Shown here: positions 27,750 to 36,805 of the stretch, piece by piece
How positions within the stretch are numbered: the stretch's first letter is position 1
Layout: every line of letters begins with the position of its first letter
Assembly: GCF_008329705.1 (NCBI RefSeq)
Contig: NZ_VTSX01000008.1
Coordinates: 62,001-126,000, forward strand
DNA length: 64,000 nt
Direction: 5' to 3'
Source: Chryseobacterium sp. SN22
GTDB lineage: Bacteria; Bacteroidota; Bacteroidia; Flavobacteriales; Weeksellaceae
Program-made: the position numbers and the translations under genes
The notes under the pieces: generated by a model
The model's input: the letters and a program-made list of their open reading frames with translations, nothing else
Told to the model about the DNA's origin: nothing
The model's database searches: none

Positions 27750-30700
27750 ATGGCAAAGTTAGAGAATAATAACGAGAATGGGAATAAAAAATCGGTAGCT
27801 GGGAACTTGGGGGATCAGGTACAGAAAGCCGTTGAAAATGCAGGAGGTGCCGTAAAGGAAACGGTAAAGGAGGCATCGGAACTGGCTTCGGATGCGATCA
27901 ACCACCCTGTACAAACAGCCGAAGAATTCGGGAAGCAGGCCGTAAAAGATGTTACCAGCTATTCCTGGTGGGCCAGGCTTCTGCTGATTCTCTTCTGGCT
28001 GGGTCTCGGCCTTGTTGCAGCAATTTTTATCGCGATCAATCTTCCGGTAACCAAACAGTGGGCCGCAGACCAGGCATTGCAGGTTGTAAACCGGGATTTC
28101 AAAGCGCAGATGTCAACGGAAAGCGTTGAGGTAAACTTTTTTGGGAACGTGAAGATCAAAGGCCTTAAGATCAAAGATTACAAAGGCTATGATTTTATTC
28201 AGTCGAAAGAATTTATTGCCAATTCCAACTGGTTTTCCCTGGCTTCCAATATTACTAAAAACAATTCCTTACTTTTTAATTCCCTGACACTGAAAAATGC
28301 CGACGTAAAAGTCATTACTTATAAAGGGGACAGCATCTCCAATTTCATCCGGTTTACTCAACTATTCGACAGCGGGAAGAAAAAAGACCCCAACAAGCCG
28401 CCTTTCCAGCTGGATTCTAGGCTGCAGATCCTGGATTCCAAAGTGTCTATCGTCAACCTGAATTCCCCGGGCGAAAAAGGAAAGTGGCTGACGGCTACGA
28501 ATTTTAATCTTATTGCTCCGAATGTAAAAGTCAACGGAAGAAATATTTCAGCACAGATCAACAACATGACCTTTACCACAACAAGGTGGGGCAAACCGCA
28601 TTTTGTGGATACGTTCTCCACGGAGCTTTCCATGACGCCGGATTATCTCTTTTTGAAAGGCCTAACTTTAAATACCGATCACTCCCTTTTGCAGGGCGAT
28701 ATTAAGTTCAATCTTCATGACGACGGTTCGTGGTCCGATTTTGCGGATAAGGTGAAATGGGATATGGACCTGACGCTGGGCAGCCAGCTGAGCGGATACG
28801 ATATCAGCTATTTTGTGACGAATTGGGATAATTTCAAACCCTTCAACGTTTCCGGAAAAATGACGGGGCCGCTAAATAATTTTAAGCTGGATAATTTCCT
28901 TATCCGCAATCCTGACGTAAATATTGCAACGAAAGCCATGAAGGTAAACAGGCTGCTGAAAGGAGATTTTTTAATTGAAACCAATGACCTTTCTGCCGAT
29001 TTTACCTATAAGGATCTGAAAGCGATGATGCCTACCTTCATTTCAACGAAAATGAAGAACTTCGCCGATGATTTCGGAAAGCTGAAATACAATGGAACGG
29101 CAAGTGTAAATCCGAACAGGGTATATGTTTCAAAAGGAAACCTGATGACTGGAATCGGACAGGCGAGAATCACGAATTTTTCTTTAACGGATTACAGTTC
29201 GTCCCTGCCGAAGTACGCCGGAATTGCAGAGGTAAAAGATCTGAATACATCGGTTATTACCAAAAATAAAACCGTAGGGCTGATTTCAGGGAATTTCAAT
29301 ATCAACGGCCAGAGCTTCGATGTGAATACCATGAGGCTGACAACAAAGTCGCACATCTCCAGTATTGAAATCATGAACAAAGAGATCAACAATCTTTATC
29401 TGGACGGTTTACTGGATCATAAAAAATACAACGGACTCATTACGGTTAATGATGAGCAGGCAAAAGCCACCGTCAAAGGACTGATCGATTTCAGTACTTC
29501 CCGGGTTTCCATGAATGTAAACGCGGATGTTGATTATTTAAACATGAATTATTTTACCGGTAAACCCGGAAAGCAGATTGTCAGCGGAAAGGTGAACGGG
29601 AAAATGGCAATGTCTTCGATCAATGACCTTACCCTGGACGTGGAGGCCAGCAGCATTAATTTCGCTACGGCTACTCAGAAATATTCCATTCCGAGTGCTA
29701 AAGTGAAGACCTTTATTGAAAACGGCGGACGTGTTATTGATGTGGATGCTCCGGGAGCCGTGAACGGAAAAATTTCAGGAAGATACAACCTGGGCGATCT
29801 TGCCGGAATGGTGGAAAACGGACTCAATAAAATCCTGGTTGGCCCTGCGCCGAGAAGAATATACAGAGGGCAGAATTTCACCATGGATTTTGATGTGCAG
29901 CAGGGATTGGTAAGTTATTTCCTGCCTGACCTGAAAATTCCTCAGGGTGCAAAAGTGGAAGGACAGTATGACGGAAACTCAAACAACCTGATCCTGAATC
30001 TTGATGCCGCTTCCCTGAAATACATCATGACCAAAACAGAGGATATCACGGAGGCCGATAAAGCTTTGGCTGCCGCAAATCCCGACTATCAGATCAACAG
30101 GAACAATATTACCCGCGACAGCGCAATGATAGACAGTATGGTGGTCCGGATCAATACGGCCAATCTCGACGAACAGATCTATGCGAAAATAAGCAGGGTT
30201 TTATATAATAAAAATGTACTTAAAGATATTACCTTAAGCGGAAGAAATGAAAACAATACTGTTCTGCATCTGGCGGCAAAATTCAGCCATGGAAGTCCTG
30301 AAGACGAACTGGACGATAATTTGAAGCAATATGCCGTTAATGTCAATCAGTCTACCAATGCAGGCGGGGACTTTATATTCAGGTTTGAGCCGACGGAAGT
30401 GAAGTTCAACAACGTAACCTGGGCGATCGATACCAGCCCGGAACTGAATCATTCCATCACATACCGTAAAAAAGAAGGGGATTTTGATATTCAGAACCTG
30501 AGGATTTATTCGGAAAACAGTGCTCTGTTTATAAAAGATGCCCAGTTCAAATCCGTTAAAGATTTCTATGTAGATGCCGAAGTGGATAATTTTGCCATTG
30601 AAAAGCTGCTGGAGATGCAGGCCGGCGGAAATACCATGAACATTAAAGGCCTGGCCAACGGAAGTGTGAAGATCAGAATGGATAAAAATACCCTTCAGCC

Positions 30701-32543
30701 GTTGGTGGACATGACGATCGATGATATCATGATGAACGGAAACGATATGGGCGATATCACGATTTCCGCAACAAACAGTTATTCACTGAATGTTTATGAT
30801 GTCGACATCAAAGTAAATTCGGCAGGGGTTATCGGAAACAATAGCCTTCATGTAACCGGGACGGTGAATAACAACACTGCCTCACCGACGATCGATCTGA
30901 CGGCGGAAATGAGGGATTTTGATGTAGCTTTTGCCCAGCAGTTTGTAACGACAGTGTTCGGGAATTTAAGAGGAAAAGCCACCGGAGATCTTAAAATTGC
31001 CGGTAAATTCAGCAACCTGGATTACAGCGGCGATATAGGTCTGAAAGGTTTCGGATTGAAGCTTTTGTTTACGGGAGTGGATTATTCTTTCGATGATACG
31101 GTTATTCCTTTAACGAAAGGCCTGGCGATTCTTAACAATATTGAAGTTCATGACGGAAGAACGAATTCCAAAGGAAATATTTCAGGTGCGATCCAGTTTG
31201 AGACCCTTTCTTCAATGGGCGTCAACCTCGTCATGCGGGCTGATAATCTGTTGGTGCTGAACACCACCCAGAAAGATTACGACCTGTTCTGGGGCAGGGT
31301 GTATGGACAGGGAGATCTCTATGTAGACGGGCCGGTTTCGGGATTAAGCATTACCACCCCGAATATGAAAGCCCTGAACGGAAGTACTTTTACCTTCAAC
31401 TCCGGATCAACTTCGAATGTAGAAGAATTTAAAATGCTGCGCTTTCTGAAAGAAGGAAAAGACGGGCTGGTTACCCTGGATGATAAAAAGAAGACTGGTG
31501 CCAATATGAATATCGATTTTGCACTGGATGTGGATAAAGGAACTACCGTAAACGTGCTCATCGGAGATGATGTAGGAAATATCACGGTAAAAGGAGCCGC
31601 TGAAAAGCTTCATTTCCAGATGAGCCGTCAGGGAAATATTGCGATGAACGGAGCCTATAAGGTCGATAACGGAACTTTTGTTTCCAAAGCGATCCTGAAC
31701 AAGACCTTCCAGATTGAAAAAGGAAGCAGCATCCGTTGGGACGGCGATGCCATGAAACCGGCACTTGACATCACGGCCAATTATGTAAGGATGGTTTCCA
31801 ATGCAGGAGAGTACCTGAATATGGGCAGCCTGCAGCCGATCAGTATCTTGCTTCAGGCGAATATCACCCAGTCTTTGACGGATCCGAAAATCGACCTGAA
31901 TGTAACCGCATTGGATGTTTCCAGCCAGGTTAAGGAAACTTTAGCAGCCAAAATGAGCCAGGAAGGTGAAAAAGTTCTTCAATTCGGTTCGGTACTGCTG
32001 CTGAACAGTTTCAATGTTTCCAATACCGGCGGGGTAGACGTTAATGTAGGTGATGTGGCACAGAACCAGGGATACAATATTCTCCTGAAACAGCTCGGGT
32101 CAGTACTGAATGCCATGAGTAACGAGTTCCAGATCGATCTGAATTATGTAAAAGGAGACCAGTATTCCAATGTCGGAGACCGGGCCAATGCAGGCGTAAG
32201 CTTTGCCCTTTCCCCAAGAATTAAGGTAAAAACAGGGCTGGGAATTCCTTTAACAAAAACTGAAAATACGGATACCAATTATTTATCCGGTGAAGGGACG
32301 ATCGAGTATGATATTTCCAAGAAAAACGATGGAACCCTGATGCTGCGCGGATATTCCAAACCGTCCAATATCGGGCTGGTAAATGGTGCAGGCTCAAACG
32401 GTACTGCCAATCAGGCTTATGGTGGAGGTATTGTATGGACGAAGAGCTTTAATTCTTTCTTCAAAAAGAAGAAAAAAGACAAAAAAGTCCAGGATTCTCA
32501 AAAAGAAATAAAAACAGATTCTATAAAATCAGACGGAAAATAA
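27750..32543 (+). CDS. TamB-like translocation and assembly module protein
   Basis: A 1597-residue envelope protein. After a 70-residue charged, helix-prone cytoplasmic segment there is one transmembrane helix (about 77-97, LLLILFWLGLGLVAAIFIA). A very long repetitive beta region follows and ends in the DUF490/TamB C-terminal domain (the last ~400 residues, with GDVAQNQGYNILLKQLGSVL near 1435). TamB-type proteins span the periplasm as a hydrophobic groove and help move lipids and/or insert outer-membrane proteins. The start is the ATG giving MAKLENNN; earlier in-frame Met codons would run inside tsaD. The Lys-rich C-terminus (KKKKKDKK) is unusual. Confidence 0.88.
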   Translation: MAKLENNNENGNKKSVAGNLGDQVQKAVENAGGAVKETVKEASELASDAINHPVQTAEEFGKQAVKDVTSYSWWARLLLILFWLGLGLVAAIFIAINLPVTKQWAADQALQVVNRDFKAQMSTESVEVNFFGNVKIKGLKIKDYKGYDFIQSKEFIANSNWFSLASNITKNNSLLFNSLTLKNADVKVITYKGDSISNFIRFTQLFDSGKKKDPNKPPFQLDSRLQILDSKVSIVNLNSPGEKGKWLTATNFNLIAPNVKVNGRNISAQINNMTFTTTRWGKPHFVDTFSTELSMTPDYLFLKGLTLNTDHSLLQGDIKFNLHDDGSWSDFADKVKWDMDLTLGSQLSGYDISYFVTNWDNFKPFNVSGKMTGPLNNFKLDNFLIRNPDVNIATKAMKVNRLLKGDFLIETNDLSADFTYKDLKAMMPTFISTKMKNFADDFGKLKYNGTASVNPNRVYVSKGNLMTGIGQARITNFSLTDYSSSLPKYAGIAEVKDLNTSVITKNKTVGLISGNFNINGQSFDVNTMRLTTKSHISSIEIMNKEINNLYLDGLLDHKKYNGLITVNDEQAKATVKGLIDFSTSRVSMNVNADVDYLNMNYFTGKPGKQIVSGKVNGKMAMSSINDLTLDVEASSINFATATQKYSIPSAKVKTFIENGGRVIDVDAPGAVNGKISGRYNLGDLAGMVENGLNKILVGPAPRRIYRGQNFTMDFDVQQGLVSYFLPDLKIPQGAKVEGQYDGNSNNLILNLDAASLKYIMTKTEDITEADKALAAANPDYQINRNNITRDSAMIDSMVVRINTANLDEQIYAKISRVLYNKNVLKDITLSGRNENNTVLHLAAKFSHGSPEDELDDNLKQYAVNVNQSTNAGGDFIFRFEPTEVKFNNVTWAIDTSPELNHSITYRKKEGDFDIQNLRIYSENSALFIKDAQFKSVKDFYVDAEVDNFAIEKLLEMQAGGNTMNIKGLANGSVKIRMDKNTLQPLVDMTIDDIMMNGNDMGDITISATNSYSLNVYDVDIKVNSAGVIGNNSLHVTGTVNNNTASPTIDLTAEMRDFDVAFAQQFVTTVFGNLRGKATGDLKIAGKFSNLDYSGDIGLKGFGLKLLFTGVDYSFDDTVIPLTKGLAILNNIEVHDGRTNSKGNISGAIQFETLSSMGVNLVMRADNLLVLNTTQKDYDLFWGRVYGQGDLYVDGPVSGLSITTPNMKALNGSTFTFNSGSTSNVEEFKMLRFLKEGKDGLVTLDDKKKTGANMNIDFALDVDKGTTVNVLIGDDVGNITVKGAAEKLHFQMSRQGNIAMNGAYKVDNGTFVSKAILNKTFQIEKGSSIRWDGDAMKPALDITANYVRMVSNAGEYLNMGSLQPISILLQANITQSLTDPKIDLNVTALDVSSQVKETLAAKMSQEGEKVLQFGSVLLLNSFNVSNTGGVDVNVGDVAQNQGYNILLKQLGSVLNAMSNEFQIDLNYVKGDQYSNVGDRANAGVSFALSPRIKVKTGLGIPLTKTENTDTNYLSGEGTIEYDISKKNDGTLMLRGYSKPSNIGLVNGAGSNGTANQAYGGGIVWTKSFNSFFKKKKKDKKVQDSQKEIKTDSIKSDGK
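27754..27761 (-). promoter_or_regulatory. -7 element for tsaD inside the tamB coding start
   Basis: On the minus strand this reads TAACTTTG, a full -7 match. A start site about seven bases downstream would fall at about 27747, two bases before the tsaD ATG, giving an almost leaderless mRNA. The -33 TTG is not evident. Confidence 0.45.
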
Positions 32544-32625
32544 TTTTGATTTTTTAATGATTTTTATCATCTGTGTTAATTATTGTTAATGTTTAAGATA
32601 ATTTTTTTACTTAAATTATTTTTTA

Positions 32626-32633
32626 TAAATTTG
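32626..32633 (+). promoter_or_regulatory. -7 promoter element before the Lrp/AsnC gene
   Basis: TAAATTTG, a full TAnnTTTG match, 45 bases before the ATG. Confidence 0.5.
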
Positions 32634-32677
32634 CAAAAAATACATTGTTTTTTTAAAGAAATTGTAATTTAACTAAT

Positions 32678-33148
32678 ATGAACTATCAACTGGACGAAAT
32701 AGACAAGAAAATTCTTGATTTCTTAGTAGAGAACACAAGAATGCCTTTTACAGAAATTGCAAAGCAGATGGATGTTTCTGCAGGTACAATTCACGTAAGA
32801 GTGAAAAAGATGGAGGATGCGGGTATTATTTTGGGATCATCTCTTAACATCGATTATGGAAAGCTGGACTATCATTTTACGGCTTTTATCGGAATTTTAT
32901 TAACGAAATCCAACCGTACACAAGAGGTATTGAAGGAGTTGACAAGCATTCCTAACGTAATTGAAGCCAGCGTTATTTCAGGGAAATATAATATTTTCTG
33001 CAAGGTAAGAGCGAAGAATACGGAAGATGCCAAAAGAATTATTTACCAGATCGATGATATTCAGGATGTCATGAGAACGGAGAGTATGATTTCTATGGAA
33101 GAGTACTTAAGCGATAAAAACAGATTGATCAACGCGATCTCGATTTAA
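32678..33148 (+). CDS. Lrp/AsnC family transcriptional regulator
   Basis: A 156-residue protein of standard family length. The N-terminal winged helix reads LDEIDKKILDFLVENTR then FTEIAKQMDVSAGTIHVRVK, and the C-terminal RAM (ligand-binding, oligomerising) domain follows from about 70 to 140. Proteins of this family sense amino acids. It is a single gene with its own -7 element and a strong terminator, and is not next to an obvious amino-acid target gene. Which amino acid it senses cannot be told. Confidence 0.9.
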   Translation: MNYQLDEIDKKILDFLVENTRMPFTEIAKQMDVSAGTIHVRVKKMEDAGIILGSSLNIDYGKLDYHFTAFIGILLTKSNRTQEVLKELTSIPNVIEASVISGKYNIFCKVRAKNTEDAKRIIYQIDDIQDVMRTESMISMEEYLSDKNRLINAISI

Positions 33149-33171
33149 GCAAATTTTAAACGAATTATACT

Positions 33172-33209
33172 AAAGAACTTATGAAATCTCTCATAAGTTC
33201 TTTATTTTT
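33172..33209 (+). terminator. Terminator of the Lrp/AsnC gene
   Basis: A perfect 13-bp stem (33172-33184 with 33191-33203, arm AAAGAACTTATGA), loop AATCTC, and a T-tract. The tail also reads TATTTTTG (33203-33210), a -7 promoter match that would start the next gene, so the terminator and promoter may overlap. Confidence 0.85.
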
Positions 33210-33215
33210 GTACTT

Positions 33216-33593
33216 ATGGAAGAATACAGCTATTTTGACGAGGATCCGAAGAAAGGATGGGGATTTATTCTGGCTTTTGCCGCTTTATTATTATTTACAG
33301 TAATGGGATTCGGCATCGATCTGGACGAATATCTCCAGCATGAATACCTGCATATACCAAGATGGTACTTTTTTGTGATCTTCACTGTTGATGCTTTAAT
33401 GGTATTAAGTCTTGTCCTGATGTTTTTCTACAGAAAGATCGGGATCTTTTCTTTTCCTGCCCTGCTGATTCTGCATTTCTTTATGCACAGTTATTACCTG
33501 TCTACTTTCCTGTATACAGATGTTACTAATCTGTTCCTTTTCACCGGGTTCGGAATGCTGGCGATTATTCCGAAATGGAAATTTTTCAGATAA
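33216..33593 (+). CDS. Small multi-pass membrane protein of unknown function
   Basis: A 125-residue protein with about four hydrophobic helices (about 15-31, 47-67, 74-93, 100-118). A loop with the motif LQHEYLHIPRWYF separates helices 1 and 2. I recognise no family. The ATG is 12 bases after a terminator stem, and a -7-like TATTTTTG lies in the terminator tail. It is monocistronic, with its own terminator at 33652-33675. Confidence 0.6.
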   Translation: MEEYSYFDEDPKKGWGFILAFAALLLFTVMGFGIDLDEYLQHEYLHIPRWYFFVIFTVDALMVLSLVLMFFYRKIGIFSFPALLILHFFMHSYYLSTFLYTDVTNLFLFTGFGMLAIIPKWKFFR

Positions 33594-33651
33594 TATTTTA
33601 TTTAAATCAACTGAAAATAATATTCAGATATTACGGCATTTTAATGATATG

Positions 33652-33675
33652 AACGGACTTTAGTCCGTTTTTTTA
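33652..33675 (+). terminator. Terminator of the 33216-33593 gene
   Basis: A 7-bp stem AACGGAC/GTCCGTT (33652-33658 with 33663-33669), loop TTTA, T-tail. Confidence 0.8.
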
Positions 33676-33746
33676 TTTAAAGCAAGATCGGGTGTAAACA
33701 CAGCAGATAGGTAATTAATCATAGATATTTCCTAAAATTACAATAG

Positions 33747-33787
33747 ACAGACAGGTCTGTCTGTATTCAAAACTTATTGTATCTTTG
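33747..33787 (+). promoter_or_regulatory. TetR operator overlapping the -33 region of the tetR promoter
   Basis: An 8-bp inverted repeat ACAGACAG-GT-CTGTCTGT (33747-33764), the symmetry and size of a TetR-dimer site, lies directly upstream of a -7 element TATCTTTG (33780-33787). Its right arm occupies the expected -33 position, so bound repressor would block the promoter. This suggests autorepression of the following operon. Confidence 0.7.
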
Positions 33788-33800
33788 TCCTGTTAAATAC

Positions 33801-34334
33801 ATGAATATGCTGTCGCCAAAAGAAAGAATTATTACTACGACATTTGAGCTTTTTACAAAACAGGGATATAATTCAACAGGGATTAATCAGATTATCTCCG
33901 AAGCGAATGTAGCCCGGGCCAGCTTTTACCAATATTTTAGGTCTAAAGAAGATTTGTGTGTAGAATTTTTAAAAATAAGACACGACTTTTGGTTTAAAGA
34001 ATTGCATCAATTCATTTCAAAAGATAAAGATGCGAAATCAACTATTGTTTCTTCTTTTGACTTTCTAATCTATATGAATCAGAAAGAAAACTTCAGAGGT
34101 TGCAGCTTCCTGAATATTTTATCTGAAATTCCGGCGGATAATGTCAAGATTTTAAATGTGATACAGCATCATAAGGCAGATTTGAGAAATTATTTTTCAG
34201 AATTACTGAAAGATAAAGACCTTGCGGATCATATTTATCTGTTATTTGAAAGCAGTATTATAGAAAGCCAGCTTTTCAGGTCGAACGAACTCATCGAAAA
34301 ATCAAAAAAAATCATCAACCAACTAATTAAATAA
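33801..34334 (+). CDS. TetR/AcrR family transcriptional repressor
   Basis: A 177-residue regulator. The N-terminal HTH is visible in ERIITTTFELFTKQGYNSTG then INQIISEANVARASFYQYFRSKEDL, the classic TetR helix pattern; the C-terminal half is a ligand-binding helical domain. The start is taken at 33801, downstream of the likely transcription start near 33794; the longer frame from 33777 would begin inside the promoter. The next gene begins six bases after the stop, so the pair is one operon. An operator-like palindrome sits in the promoter. Confidence 0.88.
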   Translation: MNMLSPKERIITTTFELFTKQGYNSTGINQIISEANVARASFYQYFRSKEDLCVEFLKIRHDFWFKELHQFISKDKDAKSTIVSSFDFLIYMNQKENFRGCSFLNILSEIPADNVKILNVIQHHKADLRNYFSELLKDKDLADHIYLLFESSIIESQLFRSNELIEKSKKIINQLIK

Positions 34335-34340
34335 AAAATT

Positions 34341-34754
34341 ATGGAACAGAAACACCCACTTCCGCCCTTTACATTCGAAACCGCTTTAGAAAAAATTCAA
34401 CTGGCAGAAGATGCCTGGAATAGCCAGGATCCTGAGAGAATTTCTAAAGCCTATACTACCGATAGTGAATGGAGAAATAGAGATCAGTTTGTCAGCGGAA
34501 GGCAGGAAATAGTGAAATTTCTTTCAAAAAAATGGGAGAGGGAGCTGAACTATACATTAAAAAAAGAATACTGGGCCCATACAGACAATCGTATTGCTGT
34601 TCGTTTTGAATACGAATATCAAAATAAAGAAGGAAACTGGTTTCGTGCCTATGGGAATGAAAACTGGGAATTTGATGAAAACGGCTTGATGAAAAAAAGA
34701 TTTGCCAGCATAAATGATTTAGCGATAAACGAAGAAGACAGAAAGTTCAGATAA
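34341..34754 (+). CDS. DUF1348 / NTF2-like (SnoaL-type) protein
   Basis: A 137-residue single-domain protein. DUF1348 features are unmistakable: [20 protein letters not shown] at the N-terminus, [23 protein letters not shown], and a C-terminal INDLAI followed by DRKF. The fold is a cone-shaped NTF2-like barrel that often binds small hydrophobic ligands; no enzymatic function is established to my knowledge. Co-transcription with a TetR repressor suggests ligand-induced expression, perhaps in stress or detoxification. Confidence 0.88.
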   Translation: MEQKHPLPPFTFETALEKIQLAEDAWNSQDPERISKAYTTDSEWRNRDQFVSGRQEIVKFLSKKWERELNYTLKKEYWAHTDNRIAVRFEYEYQNKEGNWFRAYGNENWEFDENGLMKKRFASINDLAINEEDRKFR

Positions 34755-34757
34755 AAA

Positions 34758-34791
34758 GAAAGCATCCTTTTATAAAGGATGCTTTCATTAT
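34758..34791. terminator. Bidirectional terminator between DUF1348 and transketolase genes
   Basis: A perfect 13-bp stem GAAAGCATCCTTT/AAAGGATGCTTTC (34758-34770 with 34774-34786), loop TAT. The minus-strand exit reads TTTTTAT, and the plus-strand side is T-rich after a short gap. Confidence 0.85.
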
Positions 34792-34805
34792 ATTTTTTCG
34801 GAAAA

Positions 34806-35750
34806 TTAAGCCAAAATTCTCTTCACCGCTTCTTTCACTGCAGCAGAATCGATTTTGTATTTTTTCATTAGTTCTGCAGGCGTAGCAGATTCCCCGAATG
34901 TATCGTTTACCGCTACAAATTCCTGCCGGGTCGGTCTTTTTCTGGCCAGCATTCCGGCAATGGATTCACCCAGACCGCCAAGGTAGTTGTGTTCCTCAGC
35001 CGTTACGATTTTCCCGGTCTTTTCAACCGATTTCAGGATAATTTCTTCGTCCAGCGGCTTAATTGTATGGATGTTGATTACCTCACATGAAATACCTTCT
35101 TTTTCAAGCTCATCTGCAGCAATAAGAGATTCCCAAACCAGGTGGCCGGTGGCAACAATTGTTACATCCGTCCCTTCCTGCAGCAGAATTCCCTTTCCGA
35201 TCTCAAACGGCATATCCTCAGGAATAAAAACAGGAACCACCGGTCTTCCGAATCGAAGGTATACCGGACCCTCATGGTCTGCAATAGCCAGGGTCGCCGC
35301 TTTGGTCTGGTTGTAATCGCAAGGGTTGATCACCGTCATTCCAGGAAGCATCTTCATCATCCCGATGTCTTCCAGAACCTGGTGGGTAGCCCCGTCTTCT
35401 CCTAACGTAAGACCGGCATGGGATGCACAGATCTTCACATTTTTGTTGGAATAGGCGATGGACTGACGGATCTGGTCGTACACTCTTGAAGTGGAAAAGT
35501 TCGCAAAAGTTCCCGTAAAAGGAATTTTTCCCGTGATGCTTAGCCCGGCAGCAAGCCCCATCATATTGGCTTCAGCGATACCTACCTGAAAGAATCTTTC
35601 CGGAGCCTTTTCGATGAACTTTTCCATTTTCAAGGAACCGATAAGGTCTGCACAAAGCGCAACAACATCAGGGTTTTTATCAGCAAGTTCTGCCAGTCCG
35701 GCACCGAAACCTGAACGCGTATCTTTTTTTTCTGTATATGTAAATTTCAT
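34806..35750 (-). CDS. Transketolase, C-terminal subunit
   Basis: A 314-residue protein with the pyrimidine-binding domain of transketolase followed by the C-terminal domain. It has the usual FFQVGIAEANMMGLAAGL (ThDP-activating Glu), DGATHQVLEDI, and ATGHLVWESL of the third domain. It works with the N-terminal subunit 35801-36652 as a split transketolase of the pentose phosphate pathway. The gap to the upstream subunit is 50 bases, so they form one operon. Split transketolases are common in Bacteroidota and archaea. Confidence 0.92.
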   Translation of the reverse strand: MKFTYTEKKDTRSGFGAGLAELADKNPDVVALCADLIGSLKMEKFIEKAPERFFQVGIAEANMMGLAAGLSITGKIPFTGTFANFSTSRVYDQIRQSIAYSNKNVKICASHAGLTLGEDGATHQVLEDIGMMKMLPGMTVINPCDYNQTKAATLAIADHEGPVYLRFGRPVVPVFIPEDMPFEIGKGILLQEGTDVTIVATGHLVWESLIAADELEKEGISCEVINIHTIKPLDEEIILKSVEKTGKIVTAEEHNYLGGLGESIAGMLARKRPTRQEFVAVNDTFGESATPAELMKKYKIDSAAVKEAVKRILA

Positions 35751-35800
35751 TTTGTTCTAAATTATTTATTAAAAGATTACTGATTATTAATTACTTACTG

Positions 35801-36652
35801 TTAATAATCGGCAGGAGCTTCAAGGTACAGTTGCTTAATAGCAGTTTCCAGCTGCTCGTCACTAGGTGCTTTTCCGTGCCATGCGTGGGATCCCATCATG
35901 AAATCCACTCCATTACCCATCTGGGTATGAAGAATGATCGCCACTGGTTTCTCTTTCCCCGTTTCTGTTTTCGCTTTTTCAAGAATGGCAATCACTGCTT
36001 CCAGATCGTTTCCGTTTTTCTCTTCAAGAACCGTCCATCCGAACGCTTCCAGCTTGGCGTGAAGATTGCCCAGGTTCAGTACATTATCCGTACTTCCGTC
36101 AATCTGCTGACCATTATAATCGATAGTAGAAATAATATTATCAACTTTTTTTCCGGCAGCATACATAAAAGCTTCCCAGTTTTGGCCTTCCTGCAATTCC
36201 CCGTCTCCCTGTAAAGTATACACCAAAGAGTGGTCTCCGTCCAGCTTCTTCCCCTGGGCAACGCCTAAAGCCACCGAAAGCCCCTGTCCTAGAGATCCGG
36301 ATGCTACTCTGATGCCCGGCAGCCCTTCATGGGTAGTCGGATGCCCCTGTAATCTGGAATCCAGCTTTCTGAAAGTTTTCAGCTCGTCCGCCGGAAAAAA
36401 TCCGAATCTGGCCAGGGTCGAATAGAATACCGGAGAAATATGTCCGTTCGAAAGATAAAAATGATCTTGGTTTTTACCTTCCATCGTGAAAGGAAGCTCA
36501 TAGTTCATTACTTTTCCGTAAAGGGCCGTGAAAAACTCAGTACAGCCTAAACTTCCTCCCGGGTGTCCGGAATTTACAGCATGGACCATTCTTAAAATGT
36601 CTCTTCTGATTTGCGTAGTAAGAGATTTTAACTCTTCGATGCTTTTACTCAT
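35801..36652 (-). CDS. Transketolase, N-terminal subunit
   Basis: A 283-residue ThDP-binding (pyrophosphate) domain. Seen are VNSGHPGGSLGCTEFFTALY near the N-terminus and the ThDP-Mg site GDGELQEGQNWEAFMYA (about 153-169), then STIDYNGQQIDG carrying the Mg-binding Asn. It lacks the second and third domains, which are supplied by the downstream gene. It is first in the two-gene operon. Confidence 0.93.
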   Translation of the reverse strand: MSKSIEELKSLTTQIRRDILRMVHAVNSGHPGGSLGCTEFFTALYGKVMNYELPFTMEGKNQDHFYLSNGHISPVFYSTLARFGFFPADELKTFRKLDSRLQGHPTTHEGLPGIRVASGSLGQGLSVALGVAQGKKLDGDHSLVYTLQGDGELQEGQNWEAFMYAAGKKVDNIISTIDYNGQQIDGSTDNVLNLGNLHAKLEAFGWTVLEEKNGNDLEAVIAILEKAKTETGKEKPVAIILHTQMGNGVDFMMGSHAWHGKAPSDEQLETAIKQLYLEAPADY

Positions 36653-36709
36653 TGTGTAAGATTTATATGCAAGCGAATTTACGATATTTTGCCGGCTTAA
36701 AGAAATGTA

Positions 36710-36736
36710 AAAGCCCGGATTTCAGGTCCGGACTTT
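36710..36736 (-). terminator. Terminator behind the sodium:solute symporter gene
   Basis: A 10-bp stem with one mismatch, AAAGCCCGGA/TCCGGACTTT (36710-36719 with 36727-36736); on the minus strand it is followed by a short T-rich exit. Confidence 0.6.
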
Positions 36737-36805
36737 AGTTTTTAGGATAATTTATTTTAAAGTTATATGAGGTTTAAATGAAATGTAATCACAAAATTTA
36801 TGATA

